Numbered from the stretch's first letter, positions 41,715-51,056 are shown. The stretch is DNA of 64,000 nt from a bacterium (GCA_028277985.1 JANQFG010000254.1:1-64000); one strand, 5' to 3'. Notes: generated from the sequence alone by a model not told the origin. Translations and numbers: made by a program.

Positions 41715-43214
41715 TCAGCCTAGTCCATCATTTTCCCAGTTCGCGAGAACTTTATCCACCACCCCTTGGTCCATGGTTACGAGGTCCGGCAGCTCACGGG
41801 TGTAATTCTCTTCCTTCCATTTGCGTGTCGCGTCGATGCCGAGCCGGGCCCCCTCTCCCCGCGGGGAGAGACCCGGGTGCTCGAGGTCCTGTTCCCTTCG
41901 CTCGGAGATCATCAAATCCTGATCGGCCCGAACGTTCAAGGAAAAGGCCCACATCACCTCGGACAGGTTGTTCACATCGATATCGTGGTCCACGATGATG
42001 ATGTTGGTGACGAACTCCGCCTGGCCTTTCTGCTGCCAGACCTGGTTGATGATCTCTCTGGCGTGATAGGGCCTCTCCTTCTTGATCGAGGCGATCATCA
42101 GGTAGAGGGAGGCCCCTTCCTTGGCCATGTTCAGGTCCGTGATCCCTGCCGTTCCCATCAACTCGCGCGCCTTGCCCATCTTCTCCGTGGCCTTGGACAT
42201 GTAGTGTATCTCTGTGAAGGGTCGGCCGGTTGTCGCCATATGCCAGATCGGGTCCTTTCGGGTCGTGATCCGCTGTATCTCGAATACGTGCGTCTCTTTC
42301 GGAGGAGAGTAGTAGCCGTGGAATTCGCCGAAGGGTCCTTCTGAGGCCCGAACGCCCGCGGGTATGATACCCTCGAGCACGATCTCGGACCCGGCCGGCA
42401 CGGGGAGGTCGGAGAGGTCAGCTTTTACGACCTTCACGCCGGCGCCCTTGAGCATTCCCGTGACCATGAACTCGTCCATGGGATAGTGGAGAGGATAGCA
42501 ACCGGAGAGCTGGAAGGCGGGGTCACATCCGACAGCGACCGCTACCGGAAGATCCTGTCCCATCTTCTCCGCCTTCTGGCAGTGGATGTTTCCGTGTTTC
42601 TTTGGGAGCCAGTGCATGCAAGTCTTGTTTTTGTCCAGGTACATCATCCGGTAGGTCCCGGCGTTGATCTCCCCGGTCTCCGGGTCACGGGTGATCACCA
42701 TGGGCATGGTGATGAACTTGTCGCCGTCCTGAGGCCAGAGCTTGGTGAGGGGGAGCCGGTTGATATCGATGTCGTCCCCCTCGTAGACGACCTCCTTGCA
42801 GGGTGCATCGCCCAATTCCTCCGGCAGTGTACTGAGGAGATGGCCAAAGGGAAGGAGCTGATCCGCCACCGGCGCATACATGAAAGAGCCCCTCACAGCG
42901 CCTTCGATATCGGAGACTTCCCCTCCATCAGGAGGCGACATCGCCTCGACGATCTTCTGCTGGACATGGGCGTAGAAGTCATCCGCCCCCAACGTCCAGG
43001 CCACCCGTTGGTGACTTCCGAACAGGTTGCCAAGCACGGGAAGATCCGACCCCTTCACGTTTTCGAAGAGCACCGCAGGCCCCTGTTTGCGCGCCAATCT
43101 GTCCACGATCGCGTTGATCTCGAGGATCGGGTCCACTTCCCGGGCCACCCGAACGAGCTGGCCCTTCTGCTCCAGCATGTCCATGAATTCTCTTAGATCA
43201 TCATAAATCGGCAT
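41715..43214 (-). CDS. UbiD-family decarboxylase
   Basis: The 499-residue protein matches the UbiD family, which decarboxylates or carboxylates aromatic and alpha,beta-unsaturated acids using prenylated FMN. The active-site block E-G-P-F-G-E-F-H-G-Y-Y supplies the Glu of the R-E-E triad, and the C-terminal G-I-D-A-T-R-K-W is typical. The segment just before it, L-S-P-R-G-E-G, is encoded by a perfect 18-base palindrome (41853-41870) that looks like an in-frame repeat insertion. No UbiX prenyltransferase is in the window. The start is embedded in the ribosome-binding region formed by the end of the upstream LarA-like gene, so translation is probably coupled. Confidence 0.93.
   Translation of the reverse strand: MPIYDDLREFMDMLEQKGQLVRVAREVDPILEINAIVDRLARKQGPAVLFENVKGSDLPVLGNLFGSHQRVAWTLGADDFYAHVQQKIVEAMSPPDGGEVSDIEGAVRGSFMYAPVADQLLPFGHLLSTLPEELGDAPCKEVVYEGDDIDINRLPLTKLWPQDGDKFITMPMVITRDPETGEINAGTYRMMYLDKNKTCMHWLPKKHGNIHCQKAEKMGQDLPVAVAVGCDPAFQLSGCYPLHYPMDEFMVTGMLKGAGVKVVKADLSDLPVPAGSEIVLEGIIPAGVRASEGPFGEFHGYYSPPKETHVFEIQRITTRKDPIWHMATTGRPFTEIHYMSKATEKMGKARELMGTAGITDLNMAKEGASLYLMIASIKKERPYHAREIINQVWQQKGQAEFVTNIIIVDHDIDVNNLSEVMWAFSLNVRADQDLMISERREQDLEHPGLSPRGEGARLGIDATRKWKEENYTRELPDLVTMDQGVVDKVLANWENDGLG
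41853..41870. repeat. Perfect 18-base palindrome inside the UbiD coding sequence
   Basis: CTCTCCCCGCGGGGAGAG reads identically on both strands and encodes part of L-S-P-R-G-E-G. It resembles the CCCTCTCCC-type REP elements at 38469 and 55642. Confidence 0.6.
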
Positions 43215-43217
43215 GGG

Positions 43218-44630
43218 CTACACCTCCTGAGGGTCGATGCCCCGCTGCTTGAGCCACATGGGCAGGAGTTCCTCCTCCACCCTTCGGTTCACCTCGGGCG
43301 CCTTTGATATGAGGTCTTCCGCCAGCGAAGGTGTGAGCGTAAGGTGCCCGAAGCTTCCGTCAAAAACGAGGACCTTGTCCGTGCCGGAGACTCTCCGTGC
43401 AAAATCCATGGCCCCCTCCAGGGTCTCGGCGGTCACGGCATGGTCCATGAAGCTCGGATTGGTCGGATCCTTGAGATACATCTCGGCCTGGTCTCTGCCG
43501 ACAACAACTGTGGGTACCATCTTCGGCAGATCCGTGATGATGATGCCGGGCCAGGCCTGGTTCACCACGGCTGCCTTTATGGAGTGGTGTGGCTCGAAGA
43601 TCGTGTGCGATTCACCGAAGGGGTTCTGGACCAGGAGGTCAAAGGCGCTGAAGCAGAAAGGCTTGGACAGATCGAAGGGGTCGTACTCGGCATTCATGAA
43701 GACACCGAAACAGACGCCCCCGGCGTGCACGTAGTATCCCCACCTGCCGCCGTCCCAAACAACGATGCACTCATCCAACCCCGCCAAGAGCTGGTGCATC
43801 TTTCCGAAATCCCTCAAATGGTGCTTCTTGATCCGGTGGTCGATCCGGTAGAGGTCGTTGTCCGCATCCACACCGACGATCCCCGCCGGTGAGCTTCTCA
43901 TGATGCAGCTGAAGGCGTGCTTCTCCTGCACAAAGGGGGAGTCGAAGATCGCACGCATGAGAAACTGGCCGCTCCGGGTCCCGAAGCTGAAGTGATACGC
44001 AGCGCGGGTCTCGTACCTCGCGTAGGACATGACAAAGGCCTTGAGGGGGCGATGCACGTACCGGTGAAAATACATCTCCCTCGGGTCGTCGTAGTAGGCG
44101 TGGATGAACCAGTCCGCCTCGTATGCACGAGCCACCCCATAGAGGGTTCCGATCTCCGTTTCGATCGGGACACCCTTGTCCCACGCCCCGAAGGTGCGGA
44201 TCTTGTCGAATTTCTCCTCGAGCTTGAAGTGCTCTATCACCTCGGCATTTTCCTTGTAACCGATGTACGAGGCGATCTTCAGCCGCACATCCGCCCCGGT
44301 CCTTTCCCGGACCACGTCCTGGATGGTCCGGAGCATCTCTACATACGCTTCACCGCCCAGGATGCTGAATCCATGCTCCGAGCCGAGGATGTCGACCGTC
44401 TGGTCCGGTCGGATCTTCTCCATGTTCACTCCGGCAAGGGCCTCCTCGGTTACCCTCCGGATGGTCGAAAGGTCTCCTCCGTGCAGATAGATTTCTTCCA
44501 CGATGTCGGGGAACAGATCCCTGACCTTCAATGAGGCCATTCCGGGGAGGTCTGCGGCGCGCAGCTTGCGGGGTTCAGGACCGTAGACGGACCGCATGAC
44601 CTTGGGGGGACGAATCGCTTCCTGTAACAT
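43218..44630 (-). CDS. LarA-like protein of unknown activity, copy 2
   Basis: The ATG at 44630 with an AAGGAGGA site gives 470 residues starting M-L-Q-E-A-I-R-P-P-K-V-M, like copies 1 and 3. All invariant blocks listed for copy 1 are present, including S-E-H-G-F, T-E-I-G-T-L-Y-G, D-A-D-N-D and the terminal L-L-P-M-W-L-K-Q-R-G-I-D-P. It is the third gene of the TetR-led operon, after ferredoxin-BFD copy 2 and before UbiD. Its last codons contain the AGGAGG site of UbiD. Confidence 0.6.
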   Translation of the reverse strand: MLQEAIRPPKVMRSVYGPEPRKLRAADLPGMASLKVRDLFPDIVEEIYLHGGDLSTIRRVTEEALAGVNMEKIRPDQTVDILGSEHGFSILGGEAYVEMLRTIQDVVRERTGADVRLKIASYIGYKENAEVIEHFKLEEKFDKIRTFGAWDKGVPIETEIGTLYGVARAYEADWFIHAYYDDPREMYFHRYVHRPLKAFVMSYARYETRAAYHFSFGTRSGQFLMRAIFDSPFVQEKHAFSCIMRSSPAGIVGVDADNDLYRIDHRIKKHHLRDFGKMHQLLAGLDECIVVWDGGRWGYYVHAGGVCFGVFMNAEYDPFDLSKPFCFSAFDLLVQNPFGESHTIFEPHHSIKAAVVNQAWPGIIITDLPKMVPTVVVGRDQAEMYLKDPTNPSFMDHAVTAETLEGAMDFARRVSGTDKVLVFDGSFGHLTLTPSLAEDLISKAPEVNRRVEEELLPMWLKQRGIDPQEV

Positions 44631-44679
44631 GATGTTCCTCCTTATTGCACCCTCGAAGAGACAGCAAAGGCCGCGAGTC

Positions 44680-45252
44680 TCAGCCCAGGATTTCGGTATC
44701 CTCTTTAAGATAGTACTCCGGGTATTTCTCCTGCAGATCGGCAGGCACATCGAACATGTTCAGGGTCATGTCGTACATACGATGGTCCTCCGGGGAGGTC
44801 ACCTTCAGGCCCGCCGCCTCGAACATCCTCTGGATCGAACCGATGCAATAGATCCCGCATCCCGAGCGGGACCCGGTCTTCAGGGAGAGGTCCTCGAATG
44901 ATTTCGCCCCTTGTAGGATCGCCGCGGCGACCTCCTTTGCCAACGTTCCTGTGCACATGCACACGAGCTGTCCGGGCAAGACCTTTGCCTTCAGACAGAG
45001 CTCGAAGACCTTGTCCTGATCCACGGTCTCAGGGTCTGTACGGACCACGACCGGTTCGGGGCGGGCAACCATTTCAATCGCGCCCGAGGGGCATCGGTCC
45101 CAGCATTTGATGCATGCCACGCATTTCGTCCCATCTACACGCGCTTCCTTGTCAACCACCGATATTGCACCGGTGGGGCACACCCTTTCACAGAGCTTGT
45201 CCCCATTGCACTTGGAAGGATCTACACTCGAAACGAACTTGACCACTTTCAT
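44680..45252 (-). CDS. Ferredoxin-BFD fusion protein, copy 2
   Basis: The 190-residue paralogue has C-N-G-D-K-L-C-x3-C-P (Asp at the second ligand position), a complete C-V-A-C-I-K-C-x3-C-P motif, and the BFD-like C-M-C-T ... C-G-I-Y-C pair with the shared tail K-Y-P-E-Y. Its start overlaps the stop of the TetR gene by four bases (ATGA), so the regulator and this protein are translationally coupled. It is the first structural gene of the operon that contains LarA-like copy 2 and UbiD. Confidence 0.88.
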   Translation of the reverse strand: MKVVKFVSSVDPSKCNGDKLCERVCPTGAISVVDKEARVDGTKCVACIKCWDRCPSGAIEMVARPEPVVVRTDPETVDQDKVFELCLKAKVLPGQLVCMCTGTLAKEVAAAILQGAKSFEDLSLKTGSRSGCGIYCIGSIQRMFEAAGLKVTSPEDHRMYDMTLNMFDVPADLQEKYPEYYLKEDTEILG

Positions 45253-45869
45253 CTCGCAAGCCTCCTCTCGTTCTCTTCCCTGCTGTTCCGCTCTTCCACG
45301 AGAACGCCACCCGTGAAGATGCGGGTAAACATCTCCCTCAGCTCATCCGACTTCACCTCTCCCTGTGGGTCGTACCAGAGGTAGGCGGATTGGATCATTC
45401 CGAATAGCGCGAAGGTGCACAAGGTTGGGTTCAGGTCTTCGATTTCGCCGTTGTTCCTCATTTCCGTGAGAAAGCTCCTGACGATCAAACTGTATTCCCG
45501 CTGTTTCTTCCTGAGCTCGTCCCAGTGTTCCGGGCTGAGGGATTTCTGGTTGTATGCGATCAAGGCCATTCGGACCGGGTCGGCCCCATAGATCTCGGTG
45601 TGCAGATCGATAGCGGCATAGATCTTCTCTTTGAGGGGCATGTCCCGGATCGCGATCTCCCGCATGCGAGCCAGGCTCTCATCCATGATCTCCATGAGGA
45701 TCGTGTACAGGATCGCCTCTTTGTCCTCGAAGTAGTAGTAGAGGCCGGAGCTGTTCATCTTGCCCGCCTCTGCGATGTCGCGGATCGAGGTCTTCTCGAA
45801 GCCTCTCTCCACGAACAACCGGGTTGCCACCCTGCAGATGGCTTCCTTCTTCTTGGCGCTTTTCGCCAT
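45249..45869 (-). CDS. TetR-family regulator leading the UbiD/LarA-like operon
   Basis: The 206-residue protein has a standard TetR helix-turn-helix (residues 10-55, S-I-R-D-I-A-E-A-G-K-M-N-S-S-G-L-Y-Y-Y-F) and a C-terminal domain of the FadR/AcrR-like type often seen in fatty-acid and aromatic-acid operons. It is the first gene of the minus-strand cluster. A palindrome covering its transcription start (45932-45952) is the likely autoregulatory operator. An acyl- or aroyl-CoA or free acid effector would fit but is inference. Confidence 0.92.
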   Translation of the reverse strand: MAKSAKKKEAICRVATRLFVERGFEKTSIRDIAEAGKMNSSGLYYYFEDKEAILYTILMEIMDESLARMREIAIRDMPLKEKIYAAIDLHTEIYGADPVRMALIAYNQKSLSPEHWDELRKKQREYSLIVRSFLTEMRNNGEIEDLNPTLCTFALFGMIQSAYLWYDPQGEVKSDELREMFTRIFTGGVLVEERNSREENERRLAR

Positions 45870-45931
45870 GCCTGCCTCCCCGGTCGGGCGGTCCGGGGCC
45901 CGTTGCGGCCCCGGATCAGAGATTGGATCGA

Positions 45932-45980
45932 TTGATTAGATCGTTTGATCAAAAATATGACAAAAAAGAGGGGCTGTCAA
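45932..45980 (-). promoter_or_regulatory. Promoter and TetR operator of the UbiD/LarA-like operon
   Basis: On the minus strand TTGACA (45975-45980), 17 bases, TATTTT (45952-45957). The imperfect palindrome TTGAT-N11-ATCAA at 45932-45952 directly follows the -10 box and covers the expected start of transcription. Confidence 0.7.
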
Positions 45981-46050
45981 GGAAATTTTTGATTCTATTT
46001 CAAACGGTTATATAGTGCCTAGCCCGGCCCGGCAGGTCTGGAATTCCCCT

Positions 46051-47061
46051 TTAGAAACAGCAACTCAAGGGGTAGCCATGCTTCATGTACCAGATCTTTG
46101 CACCCGGATGGATCATCCGGTACATGCCCTGGGTCATTTCCTTCTTGGTGAGGGAGCGGTAGGCGGGATGCAGCTCTTTGAACTTCTCGAAGTTGTCGAA
46201 GACCTCCCCGAGAAGAGAACGGACAACCTTGTTAGGAGTCTTGGTGGAGGTGACCAGACTGATCTTGTGCCCGATGGTCTGGACGTCTTCCCGGTTCGCA
46301 GCGCCCGGATAGGGGTTCACGGGAATCCTGGTTAGGACATAATAGGGAACCTTCAGAAGAAGCCCTTCAACATCGGCAATGGGCACGAAGCGGACCTTCC
46401 TCTTGCCGGAGGTTGCCGATCGGATGCCATCGTTCGGATGCTCTGTCACAGAAAAAAACGCGTCGATTCCTCCCTCCTGGAGCGTTCTGGAAGCCTCGCG
46501 AGCGTCCATCTCAGTCGCCATGAGGTCTGTCTCGAAGTTGATGCCGACGTGCTCTAGCACGTGGAGGCAAACTCGGCGTTCGTGAGAGCCCGGCTTTCCG
46601 ATATGGACTCTCTTCCCCTTCAAATCCTGGATGGTCTTGATGCCGGAATCCTCCGTGGCGATCAAGTTCACGGTTTGTGTGTGGACCGTGAAGACCGCCA
46701 CCAGATCAGCTTTGAGTCCCTGACCCTCCCACTCTCCAAATCCTCGGACCGCCCGATACAGCAGGTCGGAGCCGACAACAGCGAATGAAAGGTCGCGTGC
46801 CCGAACCGCGTTCAGAGAGGCAACAGGTCCGGCCGTCTTTTGCGCCCTGACGGGAAATCCCTGGCTCGCCATTCTCTTGCCTGCGACTCTTACTATCGAG
46901 GTGCCGGTCACGTGAGACAGCCGGGTCGAATCATCGGTACCGATGGTCACCCATTGCGCTTTCTCGTTCGGCGTGTCACCTGCGGGCTGCTCTTTTTCAC
47001 ACGATGCGAACAGCGGCAGCGCGAAGAACAAGAGCATCAGGGGTAGGCCCGGCCTCTTCAT
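46051..47061 (-). CDS. TAXI-type TRAP transporter solute-binding lipoprotein
   Basis: The 336-residue protein has a lipoprotein signal peptide (hydrophobic stretch then L-F-A-S-C, lipidated Cys near residue 21). The mature part matches TAXI binding proteins (TRAP-associated extracytoplasmic immunogenic): G-T-D-D-S-T-R-L near the start, D-L-S-F-A-V-V-G, and the D-L-K-G-K-R-V-H-I-G-K-P-G-S-H-E block. These proteins capture organic acids such as glutamate or alpha-ketoglutarate in the periplasm. No TRAP permease gene is nearby, so it is an orphan binding protein or may serve sensing. It follows the TonB-receptor gene on the same strand by 25 bases. Confidence 0.88.
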   Translation of the reverse strand: MKRPGLPLMLLFFALPLFASCEKEQPAGDTPNEKAQWVTIGTDDSTRLSHVTGTSIVRVAGKRMASQGFPVRAQKTAGPVASLNAVRARDLSFAVVGSDLLYRAVRGFGEWEGQGLKADLVAVFTVHTQTVNLIATEDSGIKTIQDLKGKRVHIGKPGSHERRVCLHVLEHVGINFETDLMATEMDAREASRTLQEGGIDAFFSVTEHPNDGIRSATSGKRKVRFVPIADVEGLLLKVPYYVLTRIPVNPYPGAANREDVQTIGHKISLVTSTKTPNKVVRSLLGEVFDNFEKFKELHPAYRSLTKKEMTQGMYRMIHPGAKIWYMKHGYPLSCCF

Positions 47062-47086
47062 TCCGTTCCTTCTCCGTTCGGTCGGA

Positions 47087-49180
47087 TCAGAAATCCAATT
47101 TGAAACCTGCTTGGACGAACCTTCCCGGTTCGGGAATGTCGTCTCCCTGCTTCAGGTCCCCGGCCCCCACGGCAGCCCATGGGGTCAGGTGTTCGGTGTA
47201 TTCCTGGTCGAAGAGATTCTCGACCCCCACGTCGACCCGCAACCGCTGGAAGACCTGGACCCCGCCCCGCAGATGGAATACCGCAAATCCCGGGGTCTCA
47301 CTCTCCGGAAAATCGTTGTCTATCTTCGACTGTCTGGCGGCAAGCCTGCACCCGAACTGCGCCCACCAGGGTACCCTGTTCTCGAAGTCGACCCGGCACG
47401 CGATCCTCCCTTCGAGGGGCGGCATCCTTGGAAGGTCGGTGTCGTCGGTCGTGTTGACTCCACGGACGTAGGCGAGAGACAGAGGAATGCTCACAGGTCC
47501 GAAGGGTTTGACGACCGCGGCTGCTTCCCCCCCGTAGAGCCGGGCGTTCACGTTTCGGAATCCCCGAACGATGTCATCCTTACCGTCTCCATTCACGTCC
47601 CGGCGGTCGATGGTGAAGGAATAGATATAGTCGTTGAACCAGGAGCCGAAAAGATTCGCCGATACCGATATCCACGCGTTCTGCCAGTCGACGCCTCCCA
47701 CGACCTCGTACTTGATTTCAGGATTCAGGGTCGGGTTGCCCACCTGGAATCCACCCGGTGCAGGGGCAAATGCGAAGAATCTCTCCGTGACCCCTGCGGC
47801 CCTCGAACTGACACCGCCCCCTGCGTGAACGATGAGATCGACCCTCGGCTTCCATTCGAACAGCAAGTTCCCGGAGCCGAGCGGGTCGTTCTGCATGACA
47901 TCGGCAGCTTCCGCGCCGTAGTAGAGCACATAGTTTTCCCGGACCGTCCTGCCTTCCAGGCCCGGCGCATCCGCGGCCTTCGCGTCGCTCGAGACGAAGT
48001 CGAAGCGTCCGCCTGCACGAAGGCGGTAAGCCTCGGTGAATTCGATGTCGAGCTCCGTGAAGGCACCCACATCCCATTGCCGGGCGTCCGGCCAGATATG
48101 ATCCAGAAAGGTCCTGCTTGCTGCGATGATGTGCCGCGAGCGAAGTGCATCGCGGTTGAGGTAGAAGAAATCGGCGCCAACGGTAAGTGTGGCCGAGGAC
48201 CAGGCCCGCCACTTGCCCTCAAGGCTCGTGGAAAAGGTCTCCGACTCTGCTTCGGTTTCTGCCTCGAGCTTCTTCCGCGTCGCTTTTCCTTCGTTGTTCA
48301 TCCTGTGGTCGACCGTGCTGTATCCCGTGCGAAAACGGAAACCCTCGAAAGACTTGCCGGTCTGTCCTATGCGGTAGCTCCAGTTGAATACCCGGGATGA
48401 AGTTCTGTCGCTGTTCATCGGCAGGGAAGGGTAGTCGATCCCGCGGTCCTCCAGATCGATGAACCCGAACCGGACCCGGTGGTTCGGGAAGGGCCGGTAT
48501 CCGAGGGACAGCGATCCCCCGAACTCCTTCTGACCTGCAGGCACCTCGATCCCGTCGGCCGACTCGTAGTTATCCAGGGAGGCACCCGCGAAGCTCCCGT
48601 AAACGTCGAATCTTTCGGTGCCGCCAAACCCGGCAACCCCACCCAGTACCCCGTCGCGCGCGCTGTCATAGGTGGAACGAATCCATCCCCCCATTTCCGA
48701 AGGGGAGTCCGCCTTACGTTCGTAGTCGGTGGATACCATCACGCGGCCGCCGGTTCCCGCCGGGCCAAGGGTTACGGAGGGAACGCCCTTGATGACGTAG
48801 GCATCCTGAGCGTACTCGGGTTGCAGGATCATCGCGGGTGGGTCCATCCTCCCAGGGCACGCACCATAGAGTGGGATCCCATCCAACTGCGTCTGCACGC
48901 GCTCCCAGCCAAGGCCCCGTATCACAGGCTCCACCGCACTGTGGGAGCGCTTGACTCCGCTCACCCCGGGAATCTCCGTGAGTGCCTCCCCCAGATTCGA
49001 GAATCGGCCCGACCGAAGCTCCTCGAGGGAGACCTTTTCGGTTTCCGCTTCGATTCTATCTTCGACGACTCGCGTCTCGGGAAGTGTATGCGTCTCTGTG
49101 TCCCCTAGGGCGCCTGAGGCAAAAAGTTGAAGACCCGCGACTGCCGTGATGATTGCCAGGAAGGCTCGTTCTTTCCGCAT
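47087..49180 (-). CDS. TonB-dependent outer-membrane receptor
   Basis: The 697-residue protein starts with a signal peptide (about 27 residues). The plug domain has L-G-E-A-L-T-E-I-P-G-V-S-G-V-K and V-I-R-G-L-G-W-E-R-V-Q-T-Q-L-D-G-I-P. The barrel ends in a typical G-V-E-N-L-F-D-Q-E-Y segment and a terminal aromatic residue (L-D-F). Substrate class cannot be read from sequence; TonB receptors transport siderophores, cobalamin, sugars or other large molecules. No TonB/ExbBD gene and no clear riboswitch or Fur box is visible upstream. It is flanked by the TAXI lipoprotein and the linalool-dehydratase-like lipoprotein. Confidence 0.92.
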   Translation of the reverse strand: MRKERAFLAIITAVAGLQLFASGALGDTETHTLPETRVVEDRIEAETEKVSLEELRSGRFSNLGEALTEIPGVSGVKRSHSAVEPVIRGLGWERVQTQLDGIPLYGACPGRMDPPAMILQPEYAQDAYVIKGVPSVTLGPAGTGGRVMVSTDYERKADSPSEMGGWIRSTYDSARDGVLGGVAGFGGTERFDVYGSFAGASLDNYESADGIEVPAGQKEFGGSLSLGYRPFPNHRVRFGFIDLEDRGIDYPSLPMNSDRTSSRVFNWSYRIGQTGKSFEGFRFRTGYSTVDHRMNNEGKATRKKLEAETEAESETFSTSLEGKWRAWSSATLTVGADFFYLNRDALRSRHIIAASRTFLDHIWPDARQWDVGAFTELDIEFTEAYRLRAGGRFDFVSSDAKAADAPGLEGRTVRENYVLYYGAEAADVMQNDPLGSGNLLFEWKPRVDLIVHAGGGVSSRAAGVTERFFAFAPAPGGFQVGNPTLNPEIKYEVVGGVDWQNAWISVSANLFGSWFNDYIYSFTIDRRDVNGDGKDDIVRGFRNVNARLYGGEAAAVVKPFGPVSIPLSLAYVRGVNTTDDTDLPRMPPLEGRIACRVDFENRVPWWAQFGCRLAARQSKIDNDFPESETPGFAVFHLRGGVQVFQRLRVDVGVENLFDQEYTEHLTPWAAVGAGDLKQGDDIPEPGRFVQAGFKLDF

Positions 49181-49340
49181 GAGATTCCTTTCCGCGAGAG
49201 CTTGTTGTCAGCGCGTCCGGCACCAACGAATGAGCGCAACCGGTTCTTCTGCTTGGCGGCAGGGTGTATTGTGGGCTGCGTGGGTCATACTTGACTGGGG
49301 GTAGGCTGCGACTGGATTCTACGGCCGTCCCGATACGATT

Positions 49341-50918
49341 TCACAGTGCGGGTTGCTCGATCACCTGGAACCTCATGCTCGAGACATAGCCGAGGAGGCC
49401 GTCCAACCAGCTGCTGACCAGGGGAGGGCTCGTAATCGTCATCTCCCCATCAGACAGGGTCCATTCGGTGTAGACCTCGTCGTTCAGCAAAACCTCGTAC
49501 GTGCGGTCCGGCTTCAGGTTTCGAATGACCAGGTCGGTGTAGAACGTGGTCATGTGTGCTCCGTTGACGGTGATGTAGAGTACCGGGTCGTCCCAGATCG
49601 CCTGGTTGACGAAAGTGTCCGGGTTGGACACGCGGGCCAGGTACGGCTGCTCGTAGAAGTCCGGATCCCTGGGATCTTCGACCACGGTCCGGAAGTTGTT
49701 CTCCGAGCTCATCGCCTCTGCCCAGAGAACGAAGCCGTTCGGAAAGATCTTGTAGATGGGCCAGTTGAACGGGCTGAAATAGCCGTAGATCGGGCCGGAC
49801 CAGGCCGGCTCGCCTGCCCAGTAGTCAAACCCGTTCTTGAGCGCCTGGTAGCTCGCCTCGTCCCCCATTTCTCTGGCCAGGACCATGGCGTAGCCGGTCC
49901 CGATAAGATCGATCAGATACAGCTCCGCTTCTTCACCGGGCCCGCTAAAACGCACGACGGCCGTGCCGGGCGCGATGTACTCCATCGCGTTCGAGATGAA
50001 TGTGGGGTAGCGTTCCTCCACCCAGACCGGGTCGAACCCGTGAATGAACATATGGGACCAGGAGGAATAGCCTCCCGTGAGTCTCGTATTCACAAAGGGC
50101 GGGTCTTCGAAGGGAGCGAATGTAGTGAAGAAATAGTTGGTCGAAGGATCGAACATGTTTTCTTCATGCCACGTGAGAAAAGGAACATTGACAGCTTGGG
50201 CACTGAGCCCAAGGGATGCAGGGAGGATGTTGAAGGCCAGCTGGTCGATGGTGTTGCAGCAGGTGAACACCCAGGGGGTCTCGCAGGGAATCGAGTAGTA
50301 GTGGCCTCCGTGGCTGTCCTGATTGGTCAGGCTGAGATTGTGGATGTCTGAGGACAGATCGTACAGGTTGGTGGTCCATCTCTGAAGGCCGTTCCGGGTG
50401 ATCAGTTCGACATCATTGAGAATGTACTTCTGATCGCCCGCCTGACGTTCGTAAAAGGCCATCATCAGCTGAAGATGCCCTGTGTACATGATGTTGTGGG
50501 GGTGAATCGGATTTTCGCCGCCCCAGGTCGCGGTCAGCCAGTAGTCCCATATGACGGGCTGCAACATCTTCTGGATCAGGCCGTCGATTGCCTCGATATA
50601 GGGCTTCCGGTAAGCCGGTGTGTGTTCGGCCACCATGGAGACCCCGTAGGCGGTGAAGGCGACGTTGTAGCGGTGCATGTTTGCGCCTTCGCCCATGCCT
50701 AGACCAAAAGGCATGTCAGGGCCCCAGTCGCCGCCCGGCAGGGCATTCGGATGCGTCACGGCGATGGAGTGCACGTAGTTGAACATGCCGAGTTGTTCGT
50801 TGGTCAGGCGGGGATACCCCTCGAAGTACTCCAGATGGTCGTAATTGAAATCACACGCGGAGGTCATGACAAGAAGGGAGAGAAAAAACAGGGGAATGCA
50901 GGTGCGCACGCGGTTCAT
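49341..50918 (-). CDS. Linalool dehydratase/isomerase-family lipoprotein
   Basis: The 525-residue protein carries a lipoprotein signal (S-A-C near residue 22), so it acts in the periplasm. It resembles linalool dehydratase/isomerase (LDI), an alpha/alpha-barrel enzyme that interconverts linalool, geraniol and myrcene. The N-I-M-Y-T-G-H-L segment (Met144, His148) and the C-E-T-P-W-V-F-T-C-C segment (Cys212, Cys220/221) match the spacing of LDI's active-site Met/His and Cys pair as I recall it. The C-terminal 100 residues form an added beta-rich domain. The substrate may be an allylic alcohol or another small molecule, not necessarily a terpene. Confidence 0.72.
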   Translation of the reverse strand: MNRVRTCIPLFFLSLLVMTSACDFNYDHLEYFEGYPRLTNEQLGMFNYVHSIAVTHPNALPGGDWGPDMPFGLGMGEGANMHRYNVAFTAYGVSMVAEHTPAYRKPYIEAIDGLIQKMLQPVIWDYWLTATWGGENPIHPHNIMYTGHLQLMMAFYERQAGDQKYILNDVELITRNGLQRWTTNLYDLSSDIHNLSLTNQDSHGGHYYSIPCETPWVFTCCNTIDQLAFNILPASLGLSAQAVNVPFLTWHEENMFDPSTNYFFTTFAPFEDPPFVNTRLTGGYSSWSHMFIHGFDPVWVEERYPTFISNAMEYIAPGTAVVRFSGPGEEAELYLIDLIGTGYAMVLAREMGDEASYQALKNGFDYWAGEPAWSGPIYGYFSPFNWPIYKIFPNGFVLWAEAMSSENNFRTVVEDPRDPDFYEQPYLARVSNPDTFVNQAIWDDPVLYITVNGAHMTTFYTDLVIRNLKPDRTYEVLLNDEVYTEWTLSDGEMTITSPPLVSSWLDGLLGYVSSMRFQVIEQPAL

Positions 50919-51056
50919 CGGACTGCTCCTCTCTGCCGGACACGGTTCCGGGCTCGTCGGGGGCTGTCTGACTCAATCAGTTGGGACGCAACTTCCAGCG
51001 CATCCCCAATGTAGATCAACGCAGAGAGGCCTGTCAACGAAAAGCGATCACAGCCA

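Noticed and set aside
49181..49340. Cobalamin riboswitch or Fur box upstream of the TonB receptor
   Set aside because: The 160-base leader shows neither a cobalamin riboswitch B12-box nor a GATAATGATAATCATTATC-like Fur box.
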